The notes: generated by a model not told the origin, from the sequence alone. A stretch of DNA of 29,983 nucleotides from an uncultured Collinsella sp. (GCA_900543945.1 UQTN01000008.1:1-29983); one strand, 5' to 3'; shown: positions 7,683 to 16,343, counted from the first letter of the stretch. Numbers and translations are program-made.

Positions 7683-8507
7683 ATGACCGCGCCGTTTGAT
7701 TTCAATTCGATTTCCGAGCTTGACGCTACACTCGTATTTCGCGTGGCCTATGATGGCTCGTCGTATAGCGGATTTGCCGAGCAGCCGGGACAGACGACGG
7801 TTGCGGGTGAGCTACGTCGAGCCATCGAGACGCTGCTTCGCCGTCCGGTCAATCTGACGTGCGCTGGGCGTACCGATGCCGGCGTGCATGCCGTGGCCCA
7901 GTACATCAGCGTGCCCGTAACGGACGCTGAGCTCGCTTGTACGCGCCGTAGGTGGCTGCGGGCTATGGATGCCCTGCTGCCCAAAGATATCGCCATTAAC
8001 GAGGTCTACAAGGCCCGTAAAGGCTTTTCTGCGCGTTTTGACGCGCGTTCCCGTACGTATACATACCGCATTGCTGATCGAGATGCGCGCCCTGTGCTGT
8101 CCCGCGGTGCCGTGTGGTGGCATCGCTATCCCTTGGATGTTGAGGCTATGTCTGCTGCCTGCCCCGCACTGCTGGGCGAGCAGGACTTTAAAAGCTTTTG
8201 CAAGGTCGCTTCGGCCGTTGGCAAGCCCACGCATCGCTGCGTGATGCGTGCCGAATTTGGCCATGAGGTTGCGTTTGGCGAGGACATCCTGACGTTCACC
8301 ATCGAGGGCAATGCGTTTCTGCATTCGATGGTCCGTACGATCGTGGGCACGCTTGTCGAGATTGGCATGCATCGCCGTGAACCCGAGTGGATGCGCGAGG
8401 TTATCGATGCTTGCGACCGCACCGCTGCGGGCCCCACGGCTCCTGCCTGCGGCCTTACGTTTATGGGCGTGGATTACGATCCCGCCGAGCTTGTCGTGCT
8501 CGACTAG
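7683..8507 (+). CDS. truA: tRNA pseudouridine synthase A (positions 38-40)
   Basis: TruA converts uridines 38-40 of the tRNA anticodon arm to pseudouridine. The 274-residue product has the catalytic motif CAGRTDAGVHA with the nucleophilic aspartate at D65. Further family segments are RVAYDGSSYSGFAEQPGQTT at about 21-40 and FLHSMVRTIVGTLVEIG near 215-231. I chose ATG 7683 because GGGAG at 7673-7677 precedes it and because an upstream TTG start would begin at the ribosome site. truA commonly follows rplQ in Gram-positive bacteria, sometimes with ECF transporter genes in between; none are here. It lies after the alpha operon terminator, so it probably has its own promoter or relies on read-through. 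Confidence 0.94.
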   Translation: MTAPFDFNSISELDATLVFRVAYDGSSYSGFAEQPGQTTVAGELRRAIETLLRRPVNLTCAGRTDAGVHAVAQYISVPVTDAELACTRRRWLRAMDALLPKDIAINEVYKARKGFSARFDARSRTYTYRIADRDARPVLSRGAVWWHRYPLDVEAMSAACPALLGEQDFKSFCKVASAVGKPTHRCVMRAEFGHEVAFGEDILTFTIEGNAFLHSMVRTIVGTLVEIGMHRREPEWMREVIDACDRTAAGPTAPACGLTFMGVDYDPAELVVLD

Positions 8508-8668
8508 GGTAGGGCTCGACGTGTCGTGCGTCGACACCTGTCATCTGTGGGCTGCGCGTGTGCAACATCTGTTCTTGGCGTGCAATGCAACCGGTGTCTC
8601 ATTGCTTTTATTGCCGGGGTGTACCATGAACCACGGTTTGATTCATTGCTGTCGAGAGGACGGATAAT

Positions 8669-9709
8669 TTGGTTCGACGTGGCTCGCATCCGCGACTTTC
8701 GGTGATCCTTGTGGTAGAAGGTTCGCCCAGCTATGCGATGCGTGCGCTCGAGAGTATCCAGAACCAAGACCTCTACGATTTGCAGATTGTCGTTGTCTGT
8801 CGCGATACTGCGCCCGGTGTGCGCCACTCGCTTCAAGTTGCTGCCGACAGGGACATCCATATTGATTTGATTGACGTCGAGGACGCGACGCGCGGCGCGT
8901 GTCTTCGTGCCGGTTTTGCTGCCTCGCGCGGCTCTCAAATCATCGTCATGAACGCCGATGAGTGGTTTGCTCCGCAATCCCTTTCCAAGATGGTCGATAT
9001 CGCGTGCGATACTGCGGCAGACATAGTGTTCCCCACGGTGTCGCTCGACCGCTATGATGCACATCGAGAGCGCCATTCGCGCGTCTTGGATGCTACTCAT
9101 ATTTCCATTGATAGCAAATCTTCGATGGTGGCCGGGCTGCCTCAGTTGATTTTAGGCGGCCTAGTCGTTCAGACCTCTGGCGTGATGTATAGTCGTCCGC
9201 TGTTTGAGGCATGCCTGTCGCACGGCAAGGCGTACCGTACGGTTGAGTTTATGGTGTGCGCGCTCTCGCAGGCGCAGCGCGTCTCCGGATGCGGCGACGC
9301 TTGTTTCCACACGGTAGCGCCTAAGCTTACAGACGCCTTTGATCCCACCATGTATGCCAAGGTATCCGATGACACCCGAGCGCTCGACGAGCTTGCGGAC
9401 TCACTCTCGGAAGCAGATAGCGGTGGTCGGCTCAAGCTGGCAAGCCAAAAGTTCTACTTTGCCGGACTGGTCGCCTGCATCGAGAATTTGTGTCTGAGCC
9501 CGCATGGGGTGTCGTCAATCGAGCGTTCCGCCCGCATGCGTGATATGCTCGAGGCGCCTCGAACCCGTCAGATGGTCGCCGCGCTCAAGGACAACCATCG
9601 GGGACTCGGTCTGTTGTTTGGGCCGATCGCCAGCGCTAAGCCCGCGCGCTGCGTGATGTGTACGCATCTGGCAGCTTTTCTTAACCGGACGGGCGCAAAA
9701 CCCGCCTAA
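8669..9709 (+). CDS. Family 2 (GT-A) glycosyltransferase-like protein, acceptor unknown
   Basis: The 346-residue product opens with a GT2-like Rossmann pattern: LSVILVVEGSPSYAMRALES, then QNQDLYDLQIVVVCRDT, then ACLRAGFAASRGSQIIVMNADEW. The MNADEW segment takes the place of the metal- and nucleotide-binding DxD motif of GT-A enzymes. The C-terminal half (about residues 170-346) was not recognised. No transmembrane segment is obvious, so it is probably cytosolic or membrane-peripheral. The start is TTG 8669, supported by GAGAGGA at 8654-8660. It stands alone between truA and argR, with no other cell-envelope sugar genes nearby, so the acceptor cannot be inferred. A perfect 8-bp inverted repeat lies just after the stop. 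Confidence 0.7.
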   Translation: MVRRGSHPRLSVILVVEGSPSYAMRALESIQNQDLYDLQIVVVCRDTAPGVRHSLQVAADRDIHIDLIDVEDATRGACLRAGFAASRGSQIIVMNADEWFAPQSLSKMVDIACDTAADIVFPTVSLDRYDAHRERHSRVLDATHISIDSKSSMVAGLPQLILGGLVVQTSGVMYSRPLFEACLSHGKAYRTVEFMVCALSQAQRVSGCGDACFHTVAPKLTDAFDPTMYAKVSDDTRALDELADSLSEADSGGRLKLASQKFYFAGLVACIENLCLSPHGVSSIERSARMRDMLEAPRTRQMVAALKDNHRGLGLLFGPIASAKPARCVMCTHLAAFLNRTGAKPA

Positions 9710-9716
9710 ACGGCTC

Positions 9717-9752
9717 ATTACGAAACAAACTTGCATAGAATTGTTTCGAAAT
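9717..9752. promoter_or_regulatory. Inverted repeat between the glycosyltransferase gene and argR
   Basis: CGAAACAA (9721-9728) and TTGTTTCG (9741-9748) are perfect inverted repeats 12 bases apart, and after one mismatch three more pairs extend the arms to 9717 and 9752. There is no T run, so it does not look like an intrinsic terminator. Its place about 90 bases before argR is compatible with an operator. It does not resemble the arginine-box consensus that I know. Confidence 0.35.
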
Positions 9753-9841
9753 GCGTTCTTATACACAAAAGCCTTCAAATAGCGCTAAACTATTCAAACA
9801 CTGATTGATTGTCTCCGCCATCTTTTGGAGTGAGGGTTTGT

Positions 9842-10279
9842 ATGGCTAAAAAACGCAATGGGCGCCAGGATGCCATTAGAGATATTGTGCGCAATAAGGA
9901 TGTCCGCACGCAGCGCGTGCTGGTCGATGAGCTCCGTGCTATGGGCTTTGATTGCACGCAGGCGACTGTCTCTCGCGATATTGCCGATATGGGGCTGCGT
10001 AAGCTCCCTGAGGGCATCTATGTTCTGGCAGAGGACCTGCACCTGCAACGTATGGTTTCCGAGCTCGTAACGGGCGTTCTGCGTACTGATAATCTGGTTA
10101 TGATCAAGGCTCAGCCTGGCACGGCTTCCGGCATCGCCGCCGCCGTTGATGCGGCAGAGTTGCCCGATGTGCTTGGCTCGCTTGCCGGCAACGATACGAT
10201 TTTGGTTATTGCCCAGACGGCCGAGGACGGCGAGCGTCTCGAGGCGCTGATCAATAAGTTGAGCAATTCTCGCAAGTAG
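9842..10279 (+). CDS. argR: Arginine repressor ArgR
   Basis: ArgR is a hexameric regulator that binds arginine and represses arginine biosynthesis or activates its breakdown. The 145-residue product has the N-terminal winged helix with the recognition segment CTQATVSRDIADMGLRKLP (S44-R45-D46). The C-terminal oligomerisation and arginine-binding domain contains GTASGIAAAVDAAELPDV and GSLAGNDTILVI, the expected arginine-site motifs. ATG 9842 is preferred over an upstream in-frame TTG at 9809, because GGAGTGAGG at 9827-9835 precedes the ATG and the protein then starts MAKKRNGRQ. No arg biosynthetic gene is in the window. It is a single-gene unit with its own terminator downstream. Confidence 0.95.
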   Translation: MAKKRNGRQDAIRDIVRNKDVRTQRVLVDELRAMGFDCTQATVSRDIADMGLRKLPEGIYVLAEDLHLQRMVSELVTGVLRTDNLVMIKAQPGTASGIAAAVDAAELPDVLGSLAGNDTILVIAQTAEDGERLEALINKLSNSRK

Positions 10280-10330
10280 GCGTGCGGGTCGTGCGTTCGG
10301 CATTGTGTGCGCTGACATAGTGGCTTGTAA

Positions 10331-10362
10331 GGGGTATCGACGTTGGTCGGTACCCCCTTTTT
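10331..10362 (+). terminator. Intrinsic terminator of argR
   Basis: GGGGTATCGAC (10331-10341) pairs with GTCGGTACCCC (10346-10356) around a GTTG loop with one T-G wobble, followed after one C by five T residues (10358-10362). It lies 51 bases after the argR stop. Confidence 0.88.
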
Positions 10363-10401
10363 GTTTGCCGGTATAAAGACCGCCCTCCAGGTCGTTTCAA
10401 A

Positions 10402-10442
10402 CTAAAAGGCCCCGAGCAGTTCAATAAGCTGCTCGGGGCCTT
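10402..10442 (-). terminator. Intrinsic terminator of the penicillin-binding protein gene
   Basis: AAGGCCCCGAGCAG (10406-10419) and CTGCTCGGGGCCTT (10429-10442) form a perfect 14-bp stem. Read on the minus strand the hairpin is followed by TTTTAG, so it terminates the gene ending at 10465. The plus-strand side has only TT, so its effect in that direction should be weak. Together with the argR terminator it insulates the convergent pair. Confidence 0.88.
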
Positions 10443-10464
10443 GTTGGCTTTAGTCGCGTACTTC

Positions 10465-12663
10465 TTAGCCGACCGTATCGTCAGGCGTGGGCGAGGGGTC
10501 TGGAGTGGGCGTAGGCGTAGGCGTGCCGCCATCGCCGCCGGTCGAACCACCAGTGGAGCCGCCCGTCGAGCCACCGGTCGTACCGGTGCCGCCGGTGGTG
10601 TCGCCGCCCGTGGTCTCGGTGGTCGTGGTCGTCGTGGTAGTCGTTGTGGTGGTTTCCTCTTCCTCTTCGTCCTCGTCCTTGTCCTTGTCGTCGTTCTCCG
10701 ACTTCTTGGTGTTGTTGGTGCCGTAGAACTTCCAGACGCTGTTGTTCTTGTAGGTGGGCGCCGTTCCGGTCGCAAACTCCTCGCGCTCGGTACCGGTCAG
10801 AACGGTGTTCATAAACCGCTTAAAGACAGGCAGGTTGGTGCTGTCGCCCAGCAGGTCCGTGCCGTACTTTTGGATGGGGATCTCGCCCGCGGAATAGCCG
10901 GTCCACAGGGCGCATGCCAGCTGCGGGGTATAGCCGCAGAACCACAGGTTGGTGGTGTTGTCGGTGGTGCCCGTCTTGCCAGCATAGGGCTGGTTGACAC
11001 TCAGGGCGCCGGCAGCACCCGTACCGCTGCCCTTCATGACGCCGGACAGAACATCGGTGACCGCGGCGGCCTCGCCCTCGGTAAGCACCTGTGAGGGATT
11101 GTCGGTGTGCTGGTACAGCACCGAACCGGTACGAGAGTCAATCTCGGTGATGGCGATCGGCTGGCGATAGTAGCCGCCGTTGGCAAACGTCGCGTAGGCG
11201 GCGGCCATCTCGAGCGGCGAGATCGAGCCGGTGCCGAGGGTCATGACGGGAACGTCCTCGATGTTGTCCTTGGCGGGGTCGATGCCGAGCTTTTTGACGA
11301 GCGAGATGATCTTGCTGTTGCCGACGGCTTCCGCCACCTGGATGTAGCCGGTGTTGGAGGAGTATGCCGTCGCCTGCTTAAGCGTGATGTTGCCATAGCT
11401 CTGGTTGGCGTAGTTTTGTACCTCGGTTGTGGTGCCCTTGGCCTTGAGCGGCGAGTTGCAGTTGAGGGTGACGTTGGGGTTCATGCCGTTTTGGATGGCA
11501 GTTGCCAGCGTAAAGGCCTTAAAGGTGGAGCCGACGGGACGCTTGGCCGTGGCATGGTTTACGTGGTTCTCGTCGGCGTTGTAGTCGTAGCCGCCCACCA
11601 TGCACTTGATGTAGCCGGTCTTGGGGTCGACGACGACCATGCCCATGTCCAGGCCGTCAAGCGAGAGCGTGTCGAGCTGCTCGCGGACGGCATTCTCTGC
11701 CACCTGCTGCATCGTGGGGTCGATGGTGGTCTTGACGGTCAGGCCGCCCTTAAAGAGCACGTCGGTCGAGAACTCCTGCTCCAGTAGCTGCTTGACGTAG
11801 GAGACAAAGTAGGGCTGCGAGTATACGTCGACGCCGCTGCCCGAGATTTCGGTCACGTTGAGGGTGATGGGCTCGGCCTGTGCGGCATCGTGCTCCTCCT
11901 GGGTGATGTGGCCCAGGCGCAGCATGTTGTCGAGAACCTTGTTGCGGCGAGACAGTGCCAGATCGGGGTTGACCGTGGGGTCGTACTGCGAAGGCGAGTT
12001 GGGAAGGCCGATGAGCAGCGCGGCCTCGCTGAGGGTGAGGTCGGCGGCGCTCTTGGACAGATAGGTCTCGGCTGCGGCCTCGATGCCGTAGGCGCCGTGG
12101 CCGTAATAGATGGTGTTGAGGTACATCATGAGGATCTCGTCTTTGGAGTACATGTCCTCCATCTTGATGGCGATGTAGGCCTCGCGCACCTTACGCTCAA
12201 TGGTCGAGTCGAACTGCTCCTCCTGCAGGATGGTGTTGCGCACAAGCTGCTGGGTGATAGTCGAGGCGCCTTCGTGCCCGCCACCGAGGGTTGCCACCGC
12301 AGCACGCGCGATACCCCACAGGTCGATACCGCCGTGCTCGTAGAAGCGCTCGTCCTCGACGTCAACGGTGCCCTGCAGCACGTAGGGGGAGACCTCGTCC
12401 TTGGTGATAGACTTGCGGTTTTGCGTGTAGAAGCTCGCGATCTTGTTGCCGTTGCAGTCGACGATCTCGGTGGGCTCGCTCACCAGATACGCGTTGGCGT
12501 CGGTGTAGTCGGGCAGATCGGACAGCCAGCGGTTGACGTTGCCGACCATGCCGATGCCAAATGCCACGCCCGCAATCAGCAGAAAGCCCAAAAACGAGAG
12601 CAGGATTATGGGCAGAGCATGCGTCTTTGAACGGCTGCGTCCCTGTCGTTGGCGAGGACCCAT
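10465..12663 (-). CDS. Class A (bifunctional) penicillin-binding protein
   Basis: This 732-residue enzyme polymerises glycan strands and crosslinks peptidoglycan at the outer face of the membrane. A short basic cytosolic tail and one membrane segment (about 17-40) come first. The GT51 transglycosylase domain has the catalytic VEDERFYEHGGID (E103/E109 region) and GASTITQQLVRN (132-143). The transpeptidase has the serine motif S379-T-F-K382, S435-S-N437 and K563-T-G565. Residues 656-732 are low complexity: an acidic run, about twelve threonines, TGG repeats, then TPTPTPDPSP, probably a flexible wall-spanning tail. ATG 12663 is chosen because GGAGGT precedes it. The gene diverges from the U32 gene. 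PonA or PBP1a-type are possible names, but I cannot assign a symbol. Confidence 0.95.
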   Translation of the reverse strand: MGPRQRQGRSRSKTHALPIILLSFLGFLLIAGVAFGIGMVGNVNRWLSDLPDYTDANAYLVSEPTEIVDCNGNKIASFYTQNRKSITKDEVSPYVLQGTVDVEDERFYEHGGIDLWGIARAAVATLGGGHEGASTITQQLVRNTILQEEQFDSTIERKVREAYIAIKMEDMYSKDEILMMYLNTIYYGHGAYGIEAAAETYLSKSAADLTLSEAALLIGLPNSPSQYDPTVNPDLALSRRNKVLDNMLRLGHITQEEHDAAQAEPITLNVTEISGSGVDVYSQPYFVSYVKQLLEQEFSTDVLFKGGLTVKTTIDPTMQQVAENAVREQLDTLSLDGLDMGMVVVDPKTGYIKCMVGGYDYNADENHVNHATAKRPVGSTFKAFTLATAIQNGMNPNVTLNCNSPLKAKGTTTEVQNYANQSYGNITLKQATAYSSNTGYIQVAEAVGNSKIISLVKKLGIDPAKDNIEDVPVMTLGTGSISPLEMAAAYATFANGGYYRQPIAITEIDSRTGSVLYQHTDNPSQVLTEGEAAAVTDVLSGVMKGSGTGAAGALSVNQPYAGKTGTTDNTTNLWFCGYTPQLACALWTGYSAGEIPIQKYGTDLLGDSTNLPVFKRFMNTVLTGTEREEFATGTAPTYKNNSVWKFYGTNNTKKSENDDKDKDEDEEEEETTTTTTTTTTTTETTGGDTTGGTGTTGGSTGGSTGGSTGGDGGTPTPTPTPDPSPTPDDTVG

Positions 12664-12825
12664 ATATTGACCTCCAGGTATGTCGTGCCGGACGGTGGAT
12701 GTGCCGTCGGGGCAGGATGGACATAAGTTATTACACGATAAACCAAACGGGGCGCGCGAGGCCTCGTGTATGCTGGAAGACGGCATTTTTCAGAGTGAAT
12801 GCATACCTTGGTAAGGAGTTTGTCG
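12664..12825. promoter_or_regulatory. Divergent promoter region between the PBP and U32 genes
   Basis: These 162 bases must hold start signals for both directions. An AT-richer patch lies at about 12720-12745. A perfect 10-base palindrome CGAGGCCTCG occupies 12757-12766, directly followed by TGTATGCT, which could be a -10-like element for the plus strand. No confident -35 box was found on either strand, so exact promoters are not called. Confidence 0.35.
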
Positions 12826-14802
12826 ATGGCGATTCGGACGATGGGGCCGAGCGGACAATACGAGACTGGATTGGATGCTGCCGGTGCGGCGCTGCCCGAG
12901 CTGCTGGCGCCGGCGGGCGGACTCGACCAGATGCTTGCGGCCATCGCCGCGGGTGCCGATGCCATCTATGCGGGGTTGGGCGGCTTTAACGCCCGTGTGA
13001 GCGCCCATGGCTTTACGGATAACGAGTTTGCGCGCGGCTGCGCCGTGGCGCATGCCCATGGCGTGCGTGTGTACGTAACGCTCAACGTGTTCGTGTTTGA
13101 CGATGAGTTGTCCGACGCGGTGGCGTTGGGAGCTCATGCACTGGAGCTGGGCGCCGATGCTCTGATTGTCGCCGATGCCGGGTTGGCCTGCGCGCTGCGC
13201 GCGGCGATTCCCGGGGTCGAGATTCACCTGTCCACGCAGGCGGGCGCTCATAGCGAGGGTGCCGTGCGGCTTGCCGCCGATGAGCTGGGGGTCGAGCGCG
13301 TGACGACGGCACGCGAGCTGACGGTCGACGAGATTGCGGCGCTATGTGCCACGGGCGTGCCCATCGAGGTATTCTGCCACGGTGCGATTTGCATCGGCTA
13401 TTCGGGGGCGTGCGAGTTCTCGGCCTTGCGGCGTGGGCGCTCGGCGATGCGCGGCGACTGCACGCAGCCGTGCCGTCTGGCGTACGACCTAGTGGACGAG
13501 GCGGGGCAGAGTGTTGTTGCCGTCGAGGGAGACCGCCTGCTTTGTCCGCGTGACTATCTGGGTATCGCGCACCTGCCCGAGCTTGTTGCCACCGGCGTGG
13601 CATCGCTCAAGATCGAGGGACGCATGAAGAATCCCGATTACGTATTCAACGTGGTGAGGGTGTGGCGTCGGGCACTCGATATGCTGTGCGACGGCGCGTG
13701 GGACTCCGGTGCCGTGGAAGAGCTTGAACGCGAGCTGGGAAGGTCGTTTAACCGTGGGTTTACCGATGCTTACCTGCGGGGTCGTTCGGGTGCCGAGCTC
13801 ATGAGCTTTGAGCGCGCGATCAACCAGGGCGTGCGCGTGGGGCGCTTGGTCGCTGTGGGCCACGAAGAGGTGACCGTTGAGCTCGATGCCGCCGTGGCGG
13901 CGGGCGATACGCTCGAAATCCGATTTTACCCGGGTGCCGACGCGCGTCCCGATGTGCCCAAGCGCTGGCCACAGGTGCCTTGCCCCGTGGATGCCGCTGC
14001 GGGGGAGCGCATCGTCGTGCATTGCAAACGTAAGGTGGACGCGGGCTGCGAGGTCTATCTGATTCGCAGCGCCGGCGTGTTGGATCAGACGGCGGCGGTG
14101 TTGGAGCGCATGCGGGCCGAGGCGGATGCGATTGCGCCCGTTGCGCGTGCCGTTGAGGTGCTGCCCTTTGAGGGCGCTGCGGTGGATGGCGGTGCGTCGA
14201 CGGAGTTGGCGGGGTCGGCGGGGCCGGCAAAGCGCGAGGATTTTGCTCGTATGGTCTTTGCCTGGGAGCTGATGGATGTGGGTCCGCGCGATGAGCGAGA
14301 TCTGTCCGATACAACGGTGGTGCTCGACGAAGTGTGCCGCGCGGGCGACGCCGAGCGGACTCGGGCGCTTATGCAGCGTGCCGGGCGCGTCGTCTGCCGC
14401 AATCTGGGACAAGTGGCGATGGCCCGCGAGCTGGGCACAACGTTTGACGTGGCGGCGCCGGTGTTCTGTGCCAATCGGGCCACGCTTACCTGGCTGCGCG
14501 GACTCGGTGCGGGGCGGGTGTGCTTGTCGGCCGAGTTGCTCGGCAATGATGCGGAGCGTGTTGCCGAACTTGCCGCTTGCCCCGGTGTCTTGGGGCCTGT
14601 CGATGCCGACCGTCCTGAGCTCATGGTGTGCGAGCACTGCTTGCTGACTGCCGAGGGCGCCTGCGCCACGGATGCAACGGGGCAGGTCCGTTGCCGTGAC
14701 TGCTCGCGCCGTCAGCAGGCACGCTTTTTGGTCGAACGTGACGGCACGCGTTTGCCGGTCGTTATCGACGCGTGCGGCAGGACGAGGATTTTCCTGTCGT
14801 AG
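12826..14802 (+). CDS. U32-family protein (peptidase U32 / RNA hydroxylation type)
   Basis: The 658-residue product begins its catalytic-type domain with LPELLAPAGGLDQMLAAIAA and carries the U32 signature E181-V-F-x2-GAICIGYSGACEFS. The cysteines C189, C196, C212 and C216 lie in and after it; related proteins bind an iron-sulfur cluster there. A C-terminal module has further cysteines (CEHC, then CRDC) and ends DACGRTRIFLS, as in long U32 proteins of anaerobes. Members of the family act as proteases in older work and as prephenate-dependent tRNA/rRNA hydroxylation factors (TrhP, RlhA) in newer work; which applies here cannot be told. ATG 12826 is chosen over 12799 because AAGGAG at 12813-12818 precedes it. 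Confidence 0.9.
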   Translation: MAIRTMGPSGQYETGLDAAGAALPELLAPAGGLDQMLAAIAAGADAIYAGLGGFNARVSAHGFTDNEFARGCAVAHAHGVRVYVTLNVFVFDDELSDAVALGAHALELGADALIVADAGLACALRAAIPGVEIHLSTQAGAHSEGAVRLAADELGVERVTTARELTVDEIAALCATGVPIEVFCHGAICIGYSGACEFSALRRGRSAMRGDCTQPCRLAYDLVDEAGQSVVAVEGDRLLCPRDYLGIAHLPELVATGVASLKIEGRMKNPDYVFNVVRVWRRALDMLCDGAWDSGAVEELERELGRSFNRGFTDAYLRGRSGAELMSFERAINQGVRVGRLVAVGHEEVTVELDAAVAAGDTLEIRFYPGADARPDVPKRWPQVPCPVDAAAGERIVVHCKRKVDAGCEVYLIRSAGVLDQTAAVLERMRAEADAIAPVARAVEVLPFEGAAVDGGASTELAGSAGPAKREDFARMVFAWELMDVGPRDERDLSDTTVVLDEVCRAGDAERTRALMQRAGRVVCRNLGQVAMARELGTTFDVAAPVFCANRATLTWLRGLGAGRVCLSAELLGNDAERVAELAACPGVLGPVDADRPELMVCEHCLLTAEGACATDATGQVRCRDCSRRQQARFLVERDGTRLPVVIDACGRTRIFLS

Positions 14803-14899
14803 GTGCCGCGTCGCGCTGTTTTGGTTATTATTAGTGGGTTTATGAACTTCCAGCACCGCCGTATCCGGTGAGGGTGCTATAGCAAAAGGAGGATACCCA

Positions 14900-16111
14900 A
14901 TGCTGTCTGTTGACGAGCAAATGCGTATCATCACCTCGGGTGCAGCGCAGATCGTCCCCGAGGCCGACCTTCGCAAGAAGCTTGAGAAGGGCGAGCCCCT
15001 CAACATCAAGCTCGGCGTCGATCCCACCAGCCCCGACCTGCACCTGGGCCATGCCGTGCCCCTGCGCAAGATGCGTCAGTTCCAGGACCTGGGCCACAAC
15101 GTCACCCTTATCATCGGCAACGGCACTGCGCTGATCGGCGACCCCTCGGGCAAGAACTCCACCCGCCCGCAGCTTTCGCAGGAGCAGATCGAGGCCAACG
15201 CCGAGACCTACGTGAGCCAGGCCATGAAGATCCTGGACCCCGAGAAGACCACCATCGTGCACAACGGCGACTGGATCCTTTCGATGGACCTGGCCGGCCT
15301 GCTGCAGGTGTGCTCCAAGTTCACCGTCGCCCGCATCCTTGAGCGCGACGACTTTACCAAGCGCTACCAGTCCCAGACGCCGATTGCCCTGCACGAGTTT
15401 CTGTACCCCGTGATGCAGGCCTTCGACTCCGTTCAGATCAAGGCCGACGTCGAGATGGGCGGCACCGACCAGCTCTTCAACCTGCTCGCCGGCCGCGAGC
15501 TCATGGAGAAGATGGGCATGGAGCCGCAGATTGCGCTTACCATGCCGCTGCTCGAGGGCACCGACGGCGTGCGCAAGATGTCCAAGTCCTATGGCAACTA
15601 CATCGGCCTGACCGACGCTCCCAAGGATATGTTCGGCAAGACCATGTCCATCCCCGACGAGATGATCGGCAAGTACTATCGTCTGGCCAGCTCGCTCGCC
15701 CCGGCCGAGGTCGACAAGATCGATGCCGCCCTGGCCGATGGCTCCGCCGACCCCTACGAGCTCAAGCGCGCTCTAGGCCGCGACCTGTGCGACACCTACC
15801 ACGGTGCCGGCGCCGGCGACGAGGCTCAGGCCGAGTTCGACCGTGTGTTCAAGGAGGGCCAGCTTGCCGACTTCCCCGAGAAGCACGTTGAGCTGACCGT
15901 CAACGACGAGGGCCAGATTTACCTCGCTGGCCTGCTCAAGGACCTGGGCCTTTCGGCCAGCGCCGGTCAGGCCCGCCGCGACATCGACGGCGGCGGCGTC
16001 AAGATCAACGGCAAGGCTGTGGCTTCCAAGAGCTACAACATCGATCCGAGCGCCCTCAAGCTGGGCGACACCCTCTCCGTGGGCAAGCGCAAGGGCTTCA
16101 AGCTTATTTAG
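14900..16111 (+). CDS. tyrS: Tyrosyl-tRNA synthetase, KMSKS type
   Basis: TyrRS charges tRNA-Tyr with tyrosine using ATP. The 403-residue class I enzyme has the HIGH-type motif H48-LGH51 in TSPDLHLGHAVPL and K226-MSKS230. A C-terminal S4 RNA-binding domain at about residues 337-403 contains SAGQARRDIDGGGVKINGK. The exact KMSKS sequence points to the TyrRS subgroup often called TyrZ rather than the KFGKT subgroup. AAAGGAGGAT at 14885-14894 precedes the ATG. The 97 bases upstream are too short for a T-box leader and show none of its motifs. A perfect hairpin starts at the last base of the stop codon. Confidence 0.96.
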   Translation: MLSVDEQMRIITSGAAQIVPEADLRKKLEKGEPLNIKLGVDPTSPDLHLGHAVPLRKMRQFQDLGHNVTLIIGNGTALIGDPSGKNSTRPQLSQEQIEANAETYVSQAMKILDPEKTTIVHNGDWILSMDLAGLLQVCSKFTVARILERDDFTKRYQSQTPIALHEFLYPVMQAFDSVQIKADVEMGGTDQLFNLLAGRELMEKMGMEPQIALTMPLLEGTDGVRKMSKSYGNYIGLTDAPKDMFGKTMSIPDEMIGKYYRLASSLAPAEVDKIDAALADGSADPYELKRALGRDLCDTYHGAGAGDEAQAEFDRVFKEGQLADFPEKHVELTVNDEGQIYLAGLLKDLGLSASAGQARRDIDGGGVKINGKAVASKSYNIDPSALKLGDTLSVGKRKGFKLI

Positions 16112-16138
16112 TTACGCGGTTTTACCAAACCGCGTAAC
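16111..16138 (+). terminator. Perfect hairpin directly after tyrS (terminator-like, no T run)
   Basis: GTTACGCGGTTT (16111-16122) pairs perfectly with AAACCGCGTAAC (16127-16138) around the loop TACC. The first base is the last base of the tyrS stop. No T tract follows, so it may protect the transcript 3' end, or act together with the larger structure that begins 13 bases later. Confidence 0.55.
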
Positions 16139-16151
16139 GGCTCGACGCTGC

Positions 16152-16250
16152 AAACCCGCCAGAGCGGCAATCTGCCTTTCAACTTCGGCGGCATGACCAG
16201 AAGGTCAATGCCGCCTTGTTTCAAGGCACCTTGCTCGCTCTGGCGGGTTT
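16152..16250. repeat. Three-tier nested palindrome of about 99 bases
   Basis: The outer arms AAACCCGCCAGAGCG (16152-16166) and CGCTCTGGCGGGTTT (16236-16250) are a perfect 15-bp inverted repeat. Inside, TGCCTT pairs with AAGGCA. At the centre GGCGGCAT followed by GACC pairs with GGTC, a bulged A, then ATGCCGCC around an AGAA loop. Transcribed rightward, the structure ends in UUUU, so it could terminate tyrS. The multi-tier symmetry is more elaborate than a terminator needs and fits a mobile palindromic element. No coding sequence is seen between 16112 and 16629. Confidence 0.6.
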
Positions 16251-16304
16251 TCGCTGTCGTTGCCAAGACATCGGCGCTTCCGTTGTTGTAGGTGGCAGTT
16301 AGGT

Positions 16305-16335
16305 GCACTCATTGGGGACAGACTTAAATGAGTGC
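16305..16335. repeat. GGGGAC-loop hairpin repeat, copy 1
   Basis: GCACTCATT (16305-16313) pairs perfectly with AATGAGTGC (16327-16335) around the loop GGGGACAGACTTA. The loop resembles that of the other copies in this window, while the stem sequence is different. It has the size of REP-type elements. Confidence 0.65.
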
Positions 16336-16343
16336 CCACAGAA

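Noticed and set aside
14803..14899. T-box riboswitch ahead of tyrS
   Set aside because: Only 97 bases are available, and the T-box GGTGG sequence and specifier architecture are absent.
13489..15069. 526-codon minus-strand frame opposite the U32 gene and tyrS start
   Set aside because: It covers the intergenic space and the beginning of tyrS, has no recognisable domain and no start signal.
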